Shown in pieces: positions 11,500-23,570 of a stretch of DNA of 64,000 bases. This stretch comes from Cladopsammia gracilis (lineage: Eukaryota > Cnidaria > Anthozoa > Scleractinia > Dendrophylliidae). The position numbers and the translations under genes are program-made. Within the stretch, counting starts at the first letter, position 1, and every line of letters begins with the position of its first letter. The stretch covers positions 607,001-671,000 of the forward strand of contig JAJGOT010000099.1 of the NCBI GenBank assembly GCA_022457155.1. The letters are read 5' to 3'. Under the pieces are notes generated by a model, which was not told the DNA's origin, did not search any database, and saw only the letters and a list, made by a program, of their open reading frames with translations.

Positions 11500-11960
11500 A
11501 TATATTACTAACTGACTTGGCCATGAGAAGTGTCTAAGGTTCACGGGAACGTCAGTTCGTGAATCGGCCACACAAGAAATATATACTGCTTATAGCGTAC
11601 TCCTGAAAGTATCTCTTTCAAACATGCTAAATATTAATTCTGAATTTAAGAACCTAAGTGACAATGCATGAGGAACTCACAATATTTTCTTCACCAAAAT
11701 ATTTTTACCATGCACAGGTGTATCGTTGTGTTTGCCGGATTGCACTGGGCTAAAGAATAATTAGTTTTAATTACAAGGCAAATATGAATGGCAAATTCAA
11801 GAAACAGCTAAATAACAAAACAAACGATTCGGTCGATCGAAATCTCACTACCTTAAAGAAGAAAACAAGTAATAGTTTTGAAAGTCTTTTTATAGCCTTC
11901 TTCATGTCAAAACTATAACGTCGATAACACCCCCAAGTACAGCAGGGACTGAATAGTTCA
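11500..11960. repeat. Dispersed repeat, copy 1
   Basis: Shares long stretches with 31020-31420, for example GGTTCACGGGAAC, GAAAGTATCTCTTTCAAACA and a CACACAGGTGT-like block. Part of it (11640-11770) also matches 13023-13145, including TTGCCGGATTG and GGGCTAAAGAATAATTAG. Probably an old transposon. Confidence 0.65.
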
Positions 11961-12349
11961 ACAAGATGTATTTAGGAAGAATATATATTAAGGTGACTCG
12001 ATTGCAATGTAAAATGCCCTCATTTGTGACCTGGATGCAATTTCGCAACGGCAAACTTTTGGTTATAACTTCTTTGTTTTTTACTCTATGGCAATAATTT
12101 TTTTGTATCTCCTAGTTGAATGAAGCATGGATTATTAAATATGAACCGATTTTCTTCGAAATAAATACAGGAACCAAAATCTGGATTTGCGCAAACCCCT
12201 CATTATATTTCATATTGATGCCCTCCTAAAAAAAATTGGTCCGTTTTATTTGGCTCAAAATTTGCGAATCGACTTCCTTTGATATAGTCTAGAATGTGGC
12301 CAAGTTACAAAAAAAATCGTCGGAACAGAAACGCTGCAACAGAAATGCC

Positions 12350-12983
12350 GTCAACACACGGCGAAAACGCGCTAAATATGTAATATTGCTCTCCTCTCCT
12401 TAATTTTATAGAGATTATATATTATTTTGCTCCTAAAACATATAACAACAAGAAACTGGTAGTATTGGTACAACGTACTAACCGGTTTTGGTCACTCTAG
12501 GTGTTTTCCTTGTTGGTAAACAACTTGGCGAAACTGAGGCATTCGCCCTATGGTCTTGTACGCAGATTTTAGGCTTCGTTGTTTACTTATGGTAATTCAG
12601 TAAATTTGACAATTCGTCATACCCTGGGGTGTAGTTCTCAGACATATATGCCCCAATGGAGCCATCGTTTGTGAGCATTCGCCAATTGTATGTTAAGCAT
12701 ACAAGTCAATTCGGTCCCCCCTGACGAATTGTCAAATTTAATTACCATTCGTAAACAACGAAGCCTAAAATCTGCTTGCAAGACTATAGGGCGAATGCCG
12801 CAGTTTCGACAAGTTGTTTATCAACAAGGAAAACATCAAGATTGACCAAAACCGGATCGTACCTTATACCAATATTACCAGTTTCTTGTCGTTATTTGTT
12901 TTAGGAGCAAAATAATCTCGGTAAAATTAAGGAGAGGAGAGCAATATTACATATTTAGCGCGTTTTCGCCATGTGTGTTGGTC
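12350..12983. mobile_element. Large palindrome (foldback element), arms about 265 bp
   Basis: The left arm (12350-12619) and right arm (12722-12983) are inverted copies with scattered differences, separated by about 102 bp. Outer ends read CAACACACGGCGAAAACGCG and its inverse; inner ends read GACAATTCGTCA and its inverse. It is flanked on both sides by direct copies of another repeat (11640-11770, 13023-13145). No coding capacity. Confidence 0.85.
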
Positions 12984-13019
12984 TAAAGACTGAGTCAGTA
13001 AATTTTAATGGTTTGCAGC

Positions 13020-13460
13020 ATTCGCAATCGAACTTGAGAGAAACTGAGAAACTCAAAATATTTTCCTCGCCAAAATAGTTATCATCACACACAGGTGTTT
13101 CTTTGTATTTGCCGGATTGGGCTAAAGAATAATTAGTTTTATGTAAAAGTTTGTCAGCCCAATATGAAAGACAAGTTTAATTCATACCGTGCAAACCCGA
13201 ATAAAAAAACAAAGAATTCCACAATCAAAGTCTTGTTTCCTCAAACTGATTCTGAAAGGAAAAAAAATAATAATTTGCGAGGGTGAACCGCGAGAAGGAA
13301 GCGCCGGCGTGGCGTGATCAATGAAAGGCAGATAAGCAGCGCCTTCATTAACTTTTCTGCGTCAGCCTGGCGACATAAAAATTATCCTAATTGGTAAAGA
13401 CTGTGGCCTTATTTAAGTTTGAGCCGAATTAGCCCTTAGCCCTCACGGCAAATTTCAGTA
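13020..13460. repeat. Dispersed repeat, copy 2
   Basis: Matches 31145-31520 and 31660-31720: GAGAAACTGAGAAACTCA, ATCACACACAGGTG, GCGAGGG followed by GAACCGCGA, and AATTGG followed by AAAGACTGTG. The first 120 bp also match 11640-11770. Confidence 0.6.
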
Positions 13461-13984
13461 ATTTGATCCTTCATGAGGTCATATTGATAATTTGAAGCAG
13501 AAACGGCACCATCAAAAACCAAATACCTTGAAAACCAACCGCTGATCTAGGAGACTGAGGACTCTGGATGCAATATTGTTGGTCCCAGTCTTACCGTGTC
13601 CACGTGTCCAAAATGGCGGCAATGAAACTCTAAAGGTATTAGTGCTAAACTAAAGCATGAAATATTTGCATCCCCTGTACTGTAACGAACAGGTACAGAA
13701 AAAATTACAGGACAGGGGCACAACGGAGTTTTAAATAAGCCTATACTTAACAACTTTGAGTGTCACGGTGATCAATTCCCGAGCTATAAATCTGTTCATC
13801 ACATCACTCACACGTTCAGTGCTCGACACAGTAATAAACATATATTAAGAATAGCTTTAAGAACTGCACTTTTCACCCAAAAGTCGATCATTGCTCTAAT
13901 AATTTCACTTTGACATTATGTGGTGGAATTGATATTCAGATGATGCATATTTCGTTTGTACCTGATCCTTGATAAAATCGTCTA

Positions 13985-14112
13985 TTAATAACCTAAGTAA
14001 GGCTGCCCTATTTTTTTTAGCCCTCGATGGTTATTATGGGCAGCCTGTACTCTCTCTATATTTAACAGTAGTTTTTTTATATAATGTAAATCAATGTGGA
14101 GTACAAATAAAG

Positions 14113-14152
<40 letters not shown>
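13985..14152 (+). mobile_element. 3' tail of a non-LTR-type element with (GTT)n end
   Basis: GTACAAATAAAGTTG runs directly into about 12 GTT units. The same junction, a polyadenylation-like AATAAA followed by (GTT)n, recurs at 16403-16436 and 29591-29620. Short tandem 3' tails of this kind are known for CR1/L2-like LINEs and their SINEs; the class is inference. Confidence 0.5.
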
Positions 14153-14289
14153 ATAGCAATAGTAAGTGATAATGGACACATTTGATTAAATCAGATCGTT
14201 CATGTACTTAAATGTAGACCTCAGTAGATGCCCATACACTCGAGTGCTGGATTAACGAAGGCGTTTGTAATCAGTAATAATATATTATT

Positions 14290-14460
14290 AACAGAAATAA
14301 AATACACACTGCGGTTATAAACATGACAAAACTTTGATTAATGACTTGACGTTTCGTATGCTTCAACAAACATACGAAACGTCAAGTCATTAATCAAAGT
14401 TTTTTACAACATGCGTTGTTTTGTCATGTTTATAACCGCAGTGTGTATTTTATTTCTGTT
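14290..14460. mobile_element. Hairpin MITE
   Basis: The left arm from AACAGAAATAAAATACACAC pairs with the right arm ending in GTGTGTATTTTATTTCTGTT. The inner arms CATACGAAACGTCAAGTCAT pair almost perfectly around a 10-nt loop. The right arm carries about 20 extra bases (ACAACATGCGTTG). A partial copy of the right half is at 53134-53217, and a diverged relative at 32262-32365. Confidence 0.85.
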
Positions 14461-14507
14461 AAAGTTGAAATGGCCGAAGAATAAGAGTTTTTACAATATA
14501 TAATTAA

Positions 14508-15091
14508 CCCTTTGACTCATAAATTTCCACCAAAAAAACGCTTTTTCAGGCTAGAAATGCCATTTTATGGCCATTATCTAGCCAAATTGTGGCCGGACAG
14601 TCAATAACATCGTTTGCAGCTCGGCAAACTAAACCCTCCTGCCATTTGTAGAAGTATTTGAGAATTTGAGTTCGGGCATGCGCACTGATCGAAATTTCGA
14701 CAGTTTTTGAACGAGAAAAACACGACTTGCCTTGAATTTTTCAATTTCATTCTCAAGCCCGTTCTTTCAGTTTCCTTTTCGTATGTTCTTTTTTGGTCAG
14801 TTTTGTTGACTTTTTAATACTCTTTCTTGACAACGTATAGTTTTCACCCAAACGTCGCGGAATGTGGAAATTTTGATCGTCAAGTAGCCGTCGGTGGGAA
14901 GGGCAAATTTTCCTTTGATTTTGTAACATAAAGTTCAGAGGTTGTTTGCGTGAAACTCCAGTTCAATTCATCCAATCGGTCTCATCTGGGTATGTTTAGC
15001 AAAATTTCCTCCTTCCCTTGCCGATAATTGAAAAAACTATCTTCGGACGCTAAAACTGACGACGTCACAAATGGTACTTGGGGTGAAAGGG
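14508..15091. mobile_element. piggyBac-like non-autonomous element
   Basis: The ends CCCTTTGACTC and GGTGAAAGGG are inverted and directly flanked by TTAA on both sides (14504-14507 and 15092-15095). TTAA target sites with CCCTT-type termini are the hallmark of piggyBac elements. The internal 584 bp contain no transposase frame. Confidence 0.75.
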
Positions 15092-15819
15092 TTAATAATG
15101 TTTGAGTGGTCTTCAATAACAAATAATAGACTTTGCGTCCATTATATTTGCCTTTCAGTTTTTGCTATTTTTTATTTCGCTGTTTTACATTTGTTTTATT
15201 AATTTCATTACATGCATTTCAGCACCGTCTCTCCCCAGTCTCACTCTCCGTATTCAGATTCGCTCCAGATTTTTACGGTTCCCATCCTTCGCCGTTATTT
15301 TCGGTGAAATAGGTCGACTGTTTTGCAGTCTATTATTTTAACGAATTTTTATTGCTTATCAAAATAATTTGCACAAATATATATGTAGTACATATAACAC
15401 TACTATTCTAATACTAACGTGCATACTAACACGAAGATAAATACTTACACTAACCACTAACAGTCAGCCAGATCTAATATCAAGTTCACAGATCAGACTG
15501 TTTTGCAGTCTAGATAGGGACAACTTTTCATTAATATATAAGGAATACCTAAATATTGAATTCACAAAGAGAGGTGAACCTCTTCAATGAGTTTACGGGA
15601 AGCAAAGGGCAGAAGATACCACGAGATCATTATTTTCCCCCTTATTTCCCACGTTTGCCGTACCATTCTGCATCGACAAGCTAGAACAAAGCTTCTTTAT
15701 TTTTTAAAGTCCAAAGAAAACTTACTAAAATTGTAAATTTACACGCAAATGCAGCGAAAACGTGAGAAAGTACATTACATCAAAGTGTAAATTATTACAC
15801 TGAAAAGCTGCCACATTTT

Positions 15820-16110
15820 CATGAAACAAAGTCTCTAAAACGTCTAAATATCTTACCAACCCTAACTTAACCGGTGACACGTACTTTATTTAATACTCTA
15901 GAAAGTCTTTTTCTTGCATTTTATCTTCTCTAGCGAGTTTAGATAAAGCTAAAATAACAATTTGTTTGTAATTTACGGCAGACAGCAAACCGGCAACAAT
16001 CCCGCGTTCACCGTTTGCCGTTGAGTTATATTTTTCTTTACGTTCGCCTAACGGACAAAAAATGGACGTGAACGATGTCTGTGTTTATATAAGGGAAACG
16101 TTCAAAAACT
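15820..16110. repeat. Duplicated 3'-flank block (partner 23571-23885)
   Basis: Roughly 300 bp are alignable to 23571-23885: ATACTCTAGAAAGTCT, TTTGCCG / TTTGCCTG followed by GCGGACAAAA, and a TATA-like GTTTATATAAGGGAAA (GTTTATAAAAGGGAAA in the partner). Each block lies downstream of a receptor copy (B and C), so it was probably duplicated with the genes. Confidence 0.6.
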
Positions 16111-16402
16111 ATTTTTGCTTTTTCCGTACAGTAATTTATGTATTTATTCATTTTATTTTATTTTATTTTATTTTATACGTGTATATTTGTTGTGTTATCC
16201 TTACTTCCATTTAAGTGTGTACGTTAAAATTTAGTTAATTTAAGTAAAGCCATTTTTCTGACTTGCGTGTACTGAATTATTTTTAATTAATAAAATAATT
16301 ATGGTCGCCCAACTAGTTTACATTGTTAGTTATTTTGGGTAACCAGCTACTGTATGTATTTTTAATTTATATATTATGTATACAGCTATGTAATTTACAG
16401 TA

Positions 16403-16436
16403 CAAATAAACGTTGTTGTTGTTGTTGTTGTTGTTT
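16403..16436 (+). repeat. AATAAA-(GTT)n tail
   Basis: TACAGTACAAATAAACGTTG followed by further GTT units is the same junction as at 14105-14152. It marks the 3' end of a second retroelement-like copy whose body probably lies upstream (about 16130-16400). Confidence 0.5.
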
Positions 16437-16914
16437 GTGATATCATGCAAATCACTGTATTTTGATTCTCAACGTTCTTGGCATGCGCAGTGAGAGAGCG
16501 TATCAAACATATATATTTTACTAATTAATTTAGCCAAACTTGTCAGGAACACTACAACAGCTTGTGCCAATTACTGTGGGCCCGTTACTGAATTCCAGCC
16601 CTCTTCGTAATTAGGCAACTTTAAGACATTGTTCACCTGGTTCATTTGGAATAATTCCGGAAGCTTTCGTTCAATCTTAATTTAAAATTGGCATGCAACA
16701 TTTAAGGAGGGCTTTATTGACATGACACATTATTAATGTTCAAATTCAAGTCACCTGGCCTGTAATTATAAAACGGTCTAAACTCTTTAATTTTTAGCAT
16801 AAAATGGGAAGCCTAAAATCAAATTAAGGTAAATATTTTTTGTACCATTCTTGAAGGTTGTACCACTCACTGGAGACTACGTTCCCTAATTTCTACTTTA
16901 CTACTTTCCCCTAC

Positions 16915-16998
16915 TCTAGTTCGGCTGGGATATAAACCCACTACCTCCCGCTCTGACGAATATGGTGCTTCTCCAACTGAGCCAAGCAGGCGGCGCGG
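16915..16998 (-). repeat. tRNA-derived SINE head or tRNA pseudogene
   Basis: On the minus strand TGGCTCAGTTGG (16973-16984) matches the tRNA A-box. GGTTTATATCC (16928-16938) is a degenerate B-box about 35 nt downstream, at normal tRNA spacing. The acceptor ends do not pair well, so this is not a functional tRNA gene. A tRNA-related SINE or pseudogene is the likely explanation. Confidence 0.55.
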
Positions 16999-17321
16999 GT
17001 TAAGGTAAGTTCGTAACACGGCAGTTATCTCTCAACTCTTTGTAAAGCTAACTGGACTACATCCCACCAGCGTGGGGCACTTTTGATATCAAATGGCAAA
17101 TGCCTAGAAAAAACAAACTTTACACTATTTTTATGCATGGGAGTAAATTTAAAGCAAATATGGAATTGCCATGACAGCAAAATTGGTGCAAATTCGGATC
17201 TTTGTCTTGAAGTAAATTTGAGCAAATGTGGAATTTTCCATATGTTTGCTGCACATTTGCAAAACGGGAAAATCCGTTTTTTCGTCCAGTGTATTAACAA
17301 TGTTAATTACATAGCTAACTT

Positions 17322-17600
17322 GAGTTTACTACCATTAGCACATTGGCTTCACAACGTTATTACGTCTGCCAACACGAATGGATGCAGGCAAAACGTCTGT
17401 TCCTGACACATTAAAGGAATAATGCGACACTGCGACCTGACGGACTCCAGGGTATTTTGCTGTCGGCGAAAAGAAGAACATAGACTTTGGGCCCGAACAT
17501 GCAGCTCAACAAACCATAGGAAGTGGTTAACGTCGTGGAGCAAGAAACAAGTGCAACATACCAACTCTCAAAATTAAACACAACTGGGTAATACGCTAGC
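17322..17600 (-). pseudogene. Tandem duplicate of the 3' end of receptor copy B
   Basis: This ~280-bp stretch repeats 17604-17882, the last TM segments and C-terminus of copy B, immediately downstream of copy B's stop. It keeps recognisable coding sequence (YYPVVFNFESWYVALVSC, MFGPKVYVLLF) but has small deletions that shift the frame, so it is broken. Confidence 0.85.
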
Positions 17601-17619
17601 GAGTTTGAGTTTACTACCA

Positions 17620-20260
17620 TTACTCCATGGGCTTCACAACGTTATTACGTCTGCCAACGCGAATGGATGCAGGCAAAACGTCTGTTCCTGACACATTAAA
17701 GGAATAACGCAACACCTGCGACCTGACGGACTCCAGGGTGTTTTGCTGTGGGCGAAAAAGAAGAACATAGACTTTGGGCCCAAACATGCAGCTCAACAAA
17801 CCATAGGAAGTGATTAACGTCGTGGAGCAAGAAACAACTGCCACATACCAACTCTCAAAATTAAACACAACTGGGTAATACGCTAGCAAGGACAAAATGA
17901 GAATATACATGGAGAATCCTATGTATTTTGTCTCGTTGAAGTTCTCGGGGATTCCTCTGGCTTTGAAAGCAAAATACGTGCACAGGAGAGCCACGGTTAG
18001 CATGAAAGCACAGACGGCAATGAACAGTGAGAGGCCGGTATTGGTGAAGAAAGGCTTGCACACAAGAAAGATGTACTCGTCTGGGCGAATGATCTTTTGG
18101 CGAGCAGGGGAATCAATTGCCATCCATATCGCTATTAAAGAGAAAGCGGCTGAATTGATCACGCAAATAGAAATACCTTGCCTTTTTGGGGTCTTAAAGC
18201 ACGGTTTAAGTAGCTGCGCCACTTTATCTGACACAAAGACGCCTGTGATCCGCGTTAGCTTTAAAAAGAGTACAGTGATGCAGACAGAGAGTGCAGAATA
18301 GCGACAGACGTTTGTTGCGCTGCAAAGGAAGTCGCTAGGCTCGCCCAGTTCAACGACAGGCAAACCAAACAGAGTTGCAATACCAAACAGCAACAGGAAA
18401 GAAACCTCTCTGCTAGACGCCTTCACTATTGGGGTATCGTAAAATTTGATGTATGATGCGCAAACTAACATCGTGAGAACAAATCCGATGGAAGCCACCA
18501 CTGTTATGGTGATTCCAGTGGCGCTTGTAGACGAGATGTTGATGATCGGTAATATTTCGCACTTAGTTCGCCCTTCATTTGGTTTAGTCTCTGAATCACA
18601 CGTAATGCAACTTCTGGATCCAAGCTCAGTGCTGATAGTTCCTTGTGGGCATTCAATACAGTCCCAACAGCATGGTGTCGTGATTGCCTTCATTGTGCCA
18701 GGCAGGCATTCGGGTGTACAGGAGGACACCGGGCCCGAGACATTGTTCAGATAGGAATTCCATCGTATGTTGGAGACATTTATCTGGAGATTGGGCGTAA
18801 ACTCTTTGTTCCAAAATCCAACACTAACCTTTCTGAAGGCCTTGTCTGTGCTTTTTGGAGCACGCTGGAACTTTACGATATCATACGAGGCAGATAAAGG
18901 ATCCCCACAACTGTCAAACCACACTTTGCCAGTCACACCGTTAAAACTCACGTTTCTGAGGTATTTAATCAAATCGATTCCCTTAACGGTGGGCTGTACA
19001 GAAGGGCAGCTATTTGTCGCCTGCGACCCATGCAAAGCAGAGCAATTGTAAATGTTATCCAGAGCATGCGCAATAGCAAAAACAGAGTCAATAGTATACG
19101 ACTGATAAGGGTACTGTAATGATGTTACCGCATGGTATGACGTCAGATTTGCCCTGCAAGCTGCAACATCAGGATCTGCACAAGTTTCAGCTGAGCAGTT
19201 CAGCAGTGATTTCCAGAATTCTTCCCACCACTCAGCCCCTATTTCAACCTTTTTTGTAGAAGTGATCCTCTTAAGGTGGTCTTCAAAGGCGGGATATCGA
19301 TATTCACGTGGCTGTATTCCTAGGATTACTGCAGTGAAGATAGGGTCAAGAAATAGAGCTTCTTCGCAGGTCATTGCGTCACTGAGTATGAATGTCTTTT
19401 CTCCAAGATTTTCTTTGGTTGCCTCTGTCAAGAACGTTTCTCCATGACGTCCAGAAAGCCATACGACGATCACTCCGATGCTGGGCTTCTCTTTGATCTT
19501 CGCAACAGTTTGGTTGATCTTCTTTTGATAGCCAAGCCGTGGAATGAACTCAGAAAAGGCAACGCAGAAGCTTTTTCTATTGAACGATTCCTTTTCCAGC
19601 GCCCAGATACCACTCCGACCATAAGAGTCATCCATACTCACAGCCGCCACGTATGTCCAGTTAAGCAGCTCTATGATGTCGGCCATGACTATTGCTTGCC
19701 AGTTGTCTGGTGGAACCGTCCTGAAGAAGTCTTTATAAAATTGTGAACTCAACTCTAAGCTTGTTGCAGTCGGACTAATGGCGGGAATATTAGCGACCTG
19801 AAGTAAACTTCCCACCAGTACCGCACTGCTGGAATCAATAGGGCCAATCAACGCTGAGATGGGCTTGGACCTAACCTTCGTGGAATAGCCTATGACAGAA
19901 CAGTTGGCCTGTGAGTTAGAGACGAAATCGTAGGCTATTTTCATAGCCAAAGCCATGCTCTCACAGTAGCTCCTGATATCGTATCCAATGGTCACGTTTG
20001 GAAGCAAATTAGGGTTCTTGTTCACGCTCTCAATAGCGAAGATCATGGCCTCGATGCCTCCCAGTCCCCCCTGGGTTAAACTCGCCACAGTGACCACCGT
20101 TACCAGCAAGGTGGACGTTGAAGAGGCCACCCAACATGACGTCGCCATCTTTGTAAGCTCTTATATCGTGATTGTAAGATGTGGCGGGAAAAAGCAGCGA
20201 TGTGAAGAAACAAAATGTTAAACCTGTTCCTGCTTGTATCTTCCACGTCGTCAGCTTCAT
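17620..20260 (-). pseudogene. Class C GPCR (mGluR-like), copy B, one frameshift
   Basis: The start at 20260 matches copies A and C. The frame then breaks at the C-run 20066-20071, which has six C where copy C has five. Downstream, an open frame continues to the stop at 17620. Removing the one extra base gives 879 residues, the same architecture as its neighbours. In order these are: signal peptide, GDVMLGGLF motif, Venus-flytrap domain, NCD3G cysteine-rich linker, and seven membrane helices. The helix region includes REVSFLLLFGI, FNETKYIGFSMYI and GPKVYVLLF, all class C signatures. Either a young pseudogene or a homopolymer assembly error; the rest of the frame has no other break. It is more diverged from A and C than they are from each other. 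The protein would be a plasma-membrane receptor; ligand unknown. Confidence 0.85.
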
Positions 20261-20870
20261 TGTTTCACGCTTAGGTTGTGTGCAGGCTTTTTTCTTTTGT
20301 ATTGATGTTGTCTAGAAAAAATGAGAACTTCTTGTCATTGAAACAAGCAAATGCAAATATTGCGCATTTATCTCAGAACCGGAAGGGATAGCGATTAATG
20401 ATTGCGCATGTTGTAACATGTGCTAAATTCAATCTCACTTACTACGTCCCGTAAAGTTTTAACAATAGGACCATTGGTAGATTTACGAAATTCATACCAC
20501 TCTGATGCATCTTAAAAATCGCAGAATGTTGAAAGTACTGGCAAAAAAACAAATGGTTCTGGGCACTGAATGTAAACAGAATTTGAAATTGGACAACGTC
20601 CGACACCGAGTGAATACTGCCTCTGACGATGGTTCTCTTTTTACATCGGTTCAACTGCTATGAATGTATTTCTTTCCTGATTGTGAGAACTGTGAAAAAC
20701 AAAAACAAAATTGTTTCCATGGCGGAGTTGTTTGAAGAAGAATGTAAAACTGTTCAAATAAAATGTTGTACCACATGCTTTTTAACTAAAATGATTGCAT
20801 TGACATACAACTCTGTTCAAACACACGTTTCTAAAGAAAGAACAAACTAAATTAGTATTTGTTATTAATT
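20261..20870 (-). promoter_or_regulatory. 5' flank of copy B, conserved with copy C
   Basis: About 600 bp upstream of copy B can be aligned to 27451-27546 plus 28275-29010 upstream of copy C (for example GCGATTAATGATT, TGATGCATCTTAAAAAT and CTGACGATGGTTCTC-like blocks). The copy C flank is interrupted by two inserted elements. The conserved part should include the receptor promoter; no clear TATA box was picked out. Confidence 0.5.
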
Positions 20871-23074
20871 ATTAACTTTGAGCGTAACTAAAATGGAGAG
20901 GAAACTTTTCCGAAAACGCGAGGAAAACACATCGTAATTTTGTTTCACAGAGAGTTCTTATTAACTGAAATAAATATAGGTAAAGCAATCTTTGCTTTTG
21001 TTTGTTTGTTTTTTTCGCAAACTTTTCGTGTGTTTTTTTTTCAAACGCGAATTTATTGGTCTTTATTCAGACATATAGAAAGGAAATCATGCATAAGTTA
21101 TGAATTTGTTGTTTTGTGGCAACGATTGCCGAAACGAAAACGTTCCAGTGTTTTCTGCAGTTTGTGTAGCAACAAGCGCATCTAATACCATTGCGCAAAT
21201 CGCGTTTTAAGCTGGTTCATGGGACATCGAGTTTGTAGTCTCCAGTTTTCGTCTTTCCGGCAGCATTGTCAAATTCCATTTTATAAACTAGCGAAGTTGT
21301 TCTTTCGCAAAGGTTGAGGAAACGAAGCTGTAGCCCGACATTCCTTCAACTTATGTAGCATTAATAACACCGAGAATTGCCTAACACCGTTGCTTGAACA
21401 AACGTCGCGTTTAAATTGTAGAATTCTCGTGGCTCATCGAGTACAGCTGTTGTAACCCGCAAGACATCGGGACGAAACAGGAGCTTCTATAACCCTACGA
21501 CGCAGTTTCTTTCAACTTAGTTTGATATTTAAAGGACGAGGTTAAGAAAGCAGGGTAGCGTGAATTAGATCAAATTAAGGCATTTTAGTGTAGCAAATAC
21601 ATTATTTTGAAGTTATAAGGAAGTTTGAAAAAATAAGTACAATATTATATAAGGTACAGTGGATTTTTTTCAAATTGCCTTTCTTTCCTGAGAAAAGCCA
21701 CAACATCCTCAGGTGCCGTTTCCATACAAATTAAAACATCCAAATTCAGTTTGGCTAGGTGAAAACGGAATTAATATTATTTAGTCAGGATGCTCTAGTC
21801 ATTAGTAGCGAATAAGTTGAAATACCCCTCATAGCCAGGAGAAAAGCAACAACAAATTCATAGAACATGCAAAAGCGGCTTCTATACATACATTGGTGGC
21901 AGGTGGGTGCTTTCACCACGACATCGCTACAAAATTGGTATCCAGGGTAAATTCACGCACAATTTTCATTAAACGCTGCAAAACCGCTGCAAAACTGCTG
22001 TAGTATACAAAAAATTGTTTCCCTTACCTTGTGAACTGGTTCTAATGTTCTGGCTTTGACCAAAGACAAACTGCTATACTAGCTAACACGGAACTTTTTG
22101 TAGCAAGTTCTGCAGGTTGTTGAAATTGATATGAAGCTATTATTTTAAGTGTTGTGTGTAAGCAACTTGACAGTAAAATCGATTTCCAATTTCAGAGTGC
22201 AAATAGTTATATCGGCCCACACGATATATTATTACACGACAACAAGCACTATTCGCTAGTTAAACCTATAAAATAATTTTTTATGCAAAGATTATTTTAT
22301 TACGAAAATACGAATTTTGCGGGACTTAAAAAAGTTGTACAATCTCTAATTTTAGTAGATGAGCAATGACACTTACTCAAATGGGCTGGTGCGGTTAACT
22401 TTTTTCATGAGGTCATTCAGTGTGAATTTTTACTGGGGTCATCCATCCGACTTGCTAGTATTCCGTGTTAGTACCTACCTAACAGGTGAAAACGCAAAGC
22501 TATATCAGAATGCGCAGCGTGGTATCAGTCCATAAAATATGACATCTTAATTATTACACGACCACAAGCGCTCTCCGGTAACACAGCAATGTTAAGAGAA
22601 GTTTTCAAGTGATTTGCAAGTAAAGATGAAGAAGATTAAGGTTTAATGAAACGTCGAAATGTTGGCAATCTAAATGTTAAGTACATATGACAGGTAAATG
22701 AGGCCGCTCACTCAAAGGGCGCTAAAATTGCTCTTACTGACGCCATGCATTTCTATTTTAACTTGCGGAAGAAGACTAAACAAACTCAAGACACGCACAC
22801 ATGTTAACTGCAGTACCGTGAGGACGGGGGGGGGGAGGGGGGGTGTATGTCCTATGTACGATACATGGGTACTGTTTTTGCGACCCCAAATGGTATGGGT
22901 TTTCATCCATTGTGAGTTCACAGGCCTGAAGGGGAGCTAAGGGGAGGCGTAGAAATTTATTCTCTTGTTATCATCACTTTAATTTTTGTTTTGTTCCTTA
23001 CTAAATGATAACTTGCAAATTTCCAGTCCATAGCCTAAACGCAAAAACTCTATTTAAAATTTGAGCTTGACGTT
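20871..23074. other. Intergenic, no gene seen
   Basis: AT-rich with only short unsupported frames. A G-run with one interruption lies at 22826-22842. No long inverted repeat was recognised. Confidence 0.4.
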
Positions 23075-23480
23075 CTAATTGTTCGACACTTCAACAACAT
23101 TCTCCTCATCCTCGTCATTTACATCACTGGAATCACCACTGCCATTTTCAGTCTGACTCTTGATCAGTTTTTGGCATCGTCTGATTTGTCGTTTTTGACC
23201 TTTACCAGATTCCTTGCCTTTAGCAGATCTAAATATACTGTAGTTTGCTCCGCGTCAACAATCACATCTGCTTAGCTGACATACATTCTAGAGCCTTGAT
23301 GTGAAACCTTGAGAGGAGCTTGACACTTCCCAGCTTTTGCCTCCAATATCTGGTTAAGAATTCCTGAGAAGACTACACCTGTGAGGTCTTTACCATGGCT
23401 CTTTCCATCGTTTAACGTTTCCTCTGGTTTGCTCTTTCTTTCTCCTCTTCACTCTTTGCCTTTCTTCAGTGGCAGGCGTT
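23075..23480 (-). pseudogene. Decayed coding remnant, unidentified
   Basis: On the minus strand one frame reads KDLTGVVFSGILNQILEAK and continues about 70 codons with one TAA. After a frameshift near 23220 the reading continues in a second frame that is Lys-rich and then acidic, ending in NDEDEENVVEVSNN and TAG (23075-23077). Basic-then-acidic low-complexity composition and loss of frame suggest an old processed copy of a nuclear-type protein. I do not recognise the family. Confidence 0.35.
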
Positions 23481-23570
23481 TGGAACCAGTGATTATTGAC
23501 ATGCAACTAATTCCTTTAGAAACTATAATCTGAGTAGATGCTCAAGCACTCGAGTGCTTTAGAATCACAA

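Noticed and set aside
18446..19746. Plus-strand frames antisense to the receptor copies (93-134 codons)
   Set aside because: They are shadows of the minus-strand receptor coding sequence and recur only because the receptors are duplicated.
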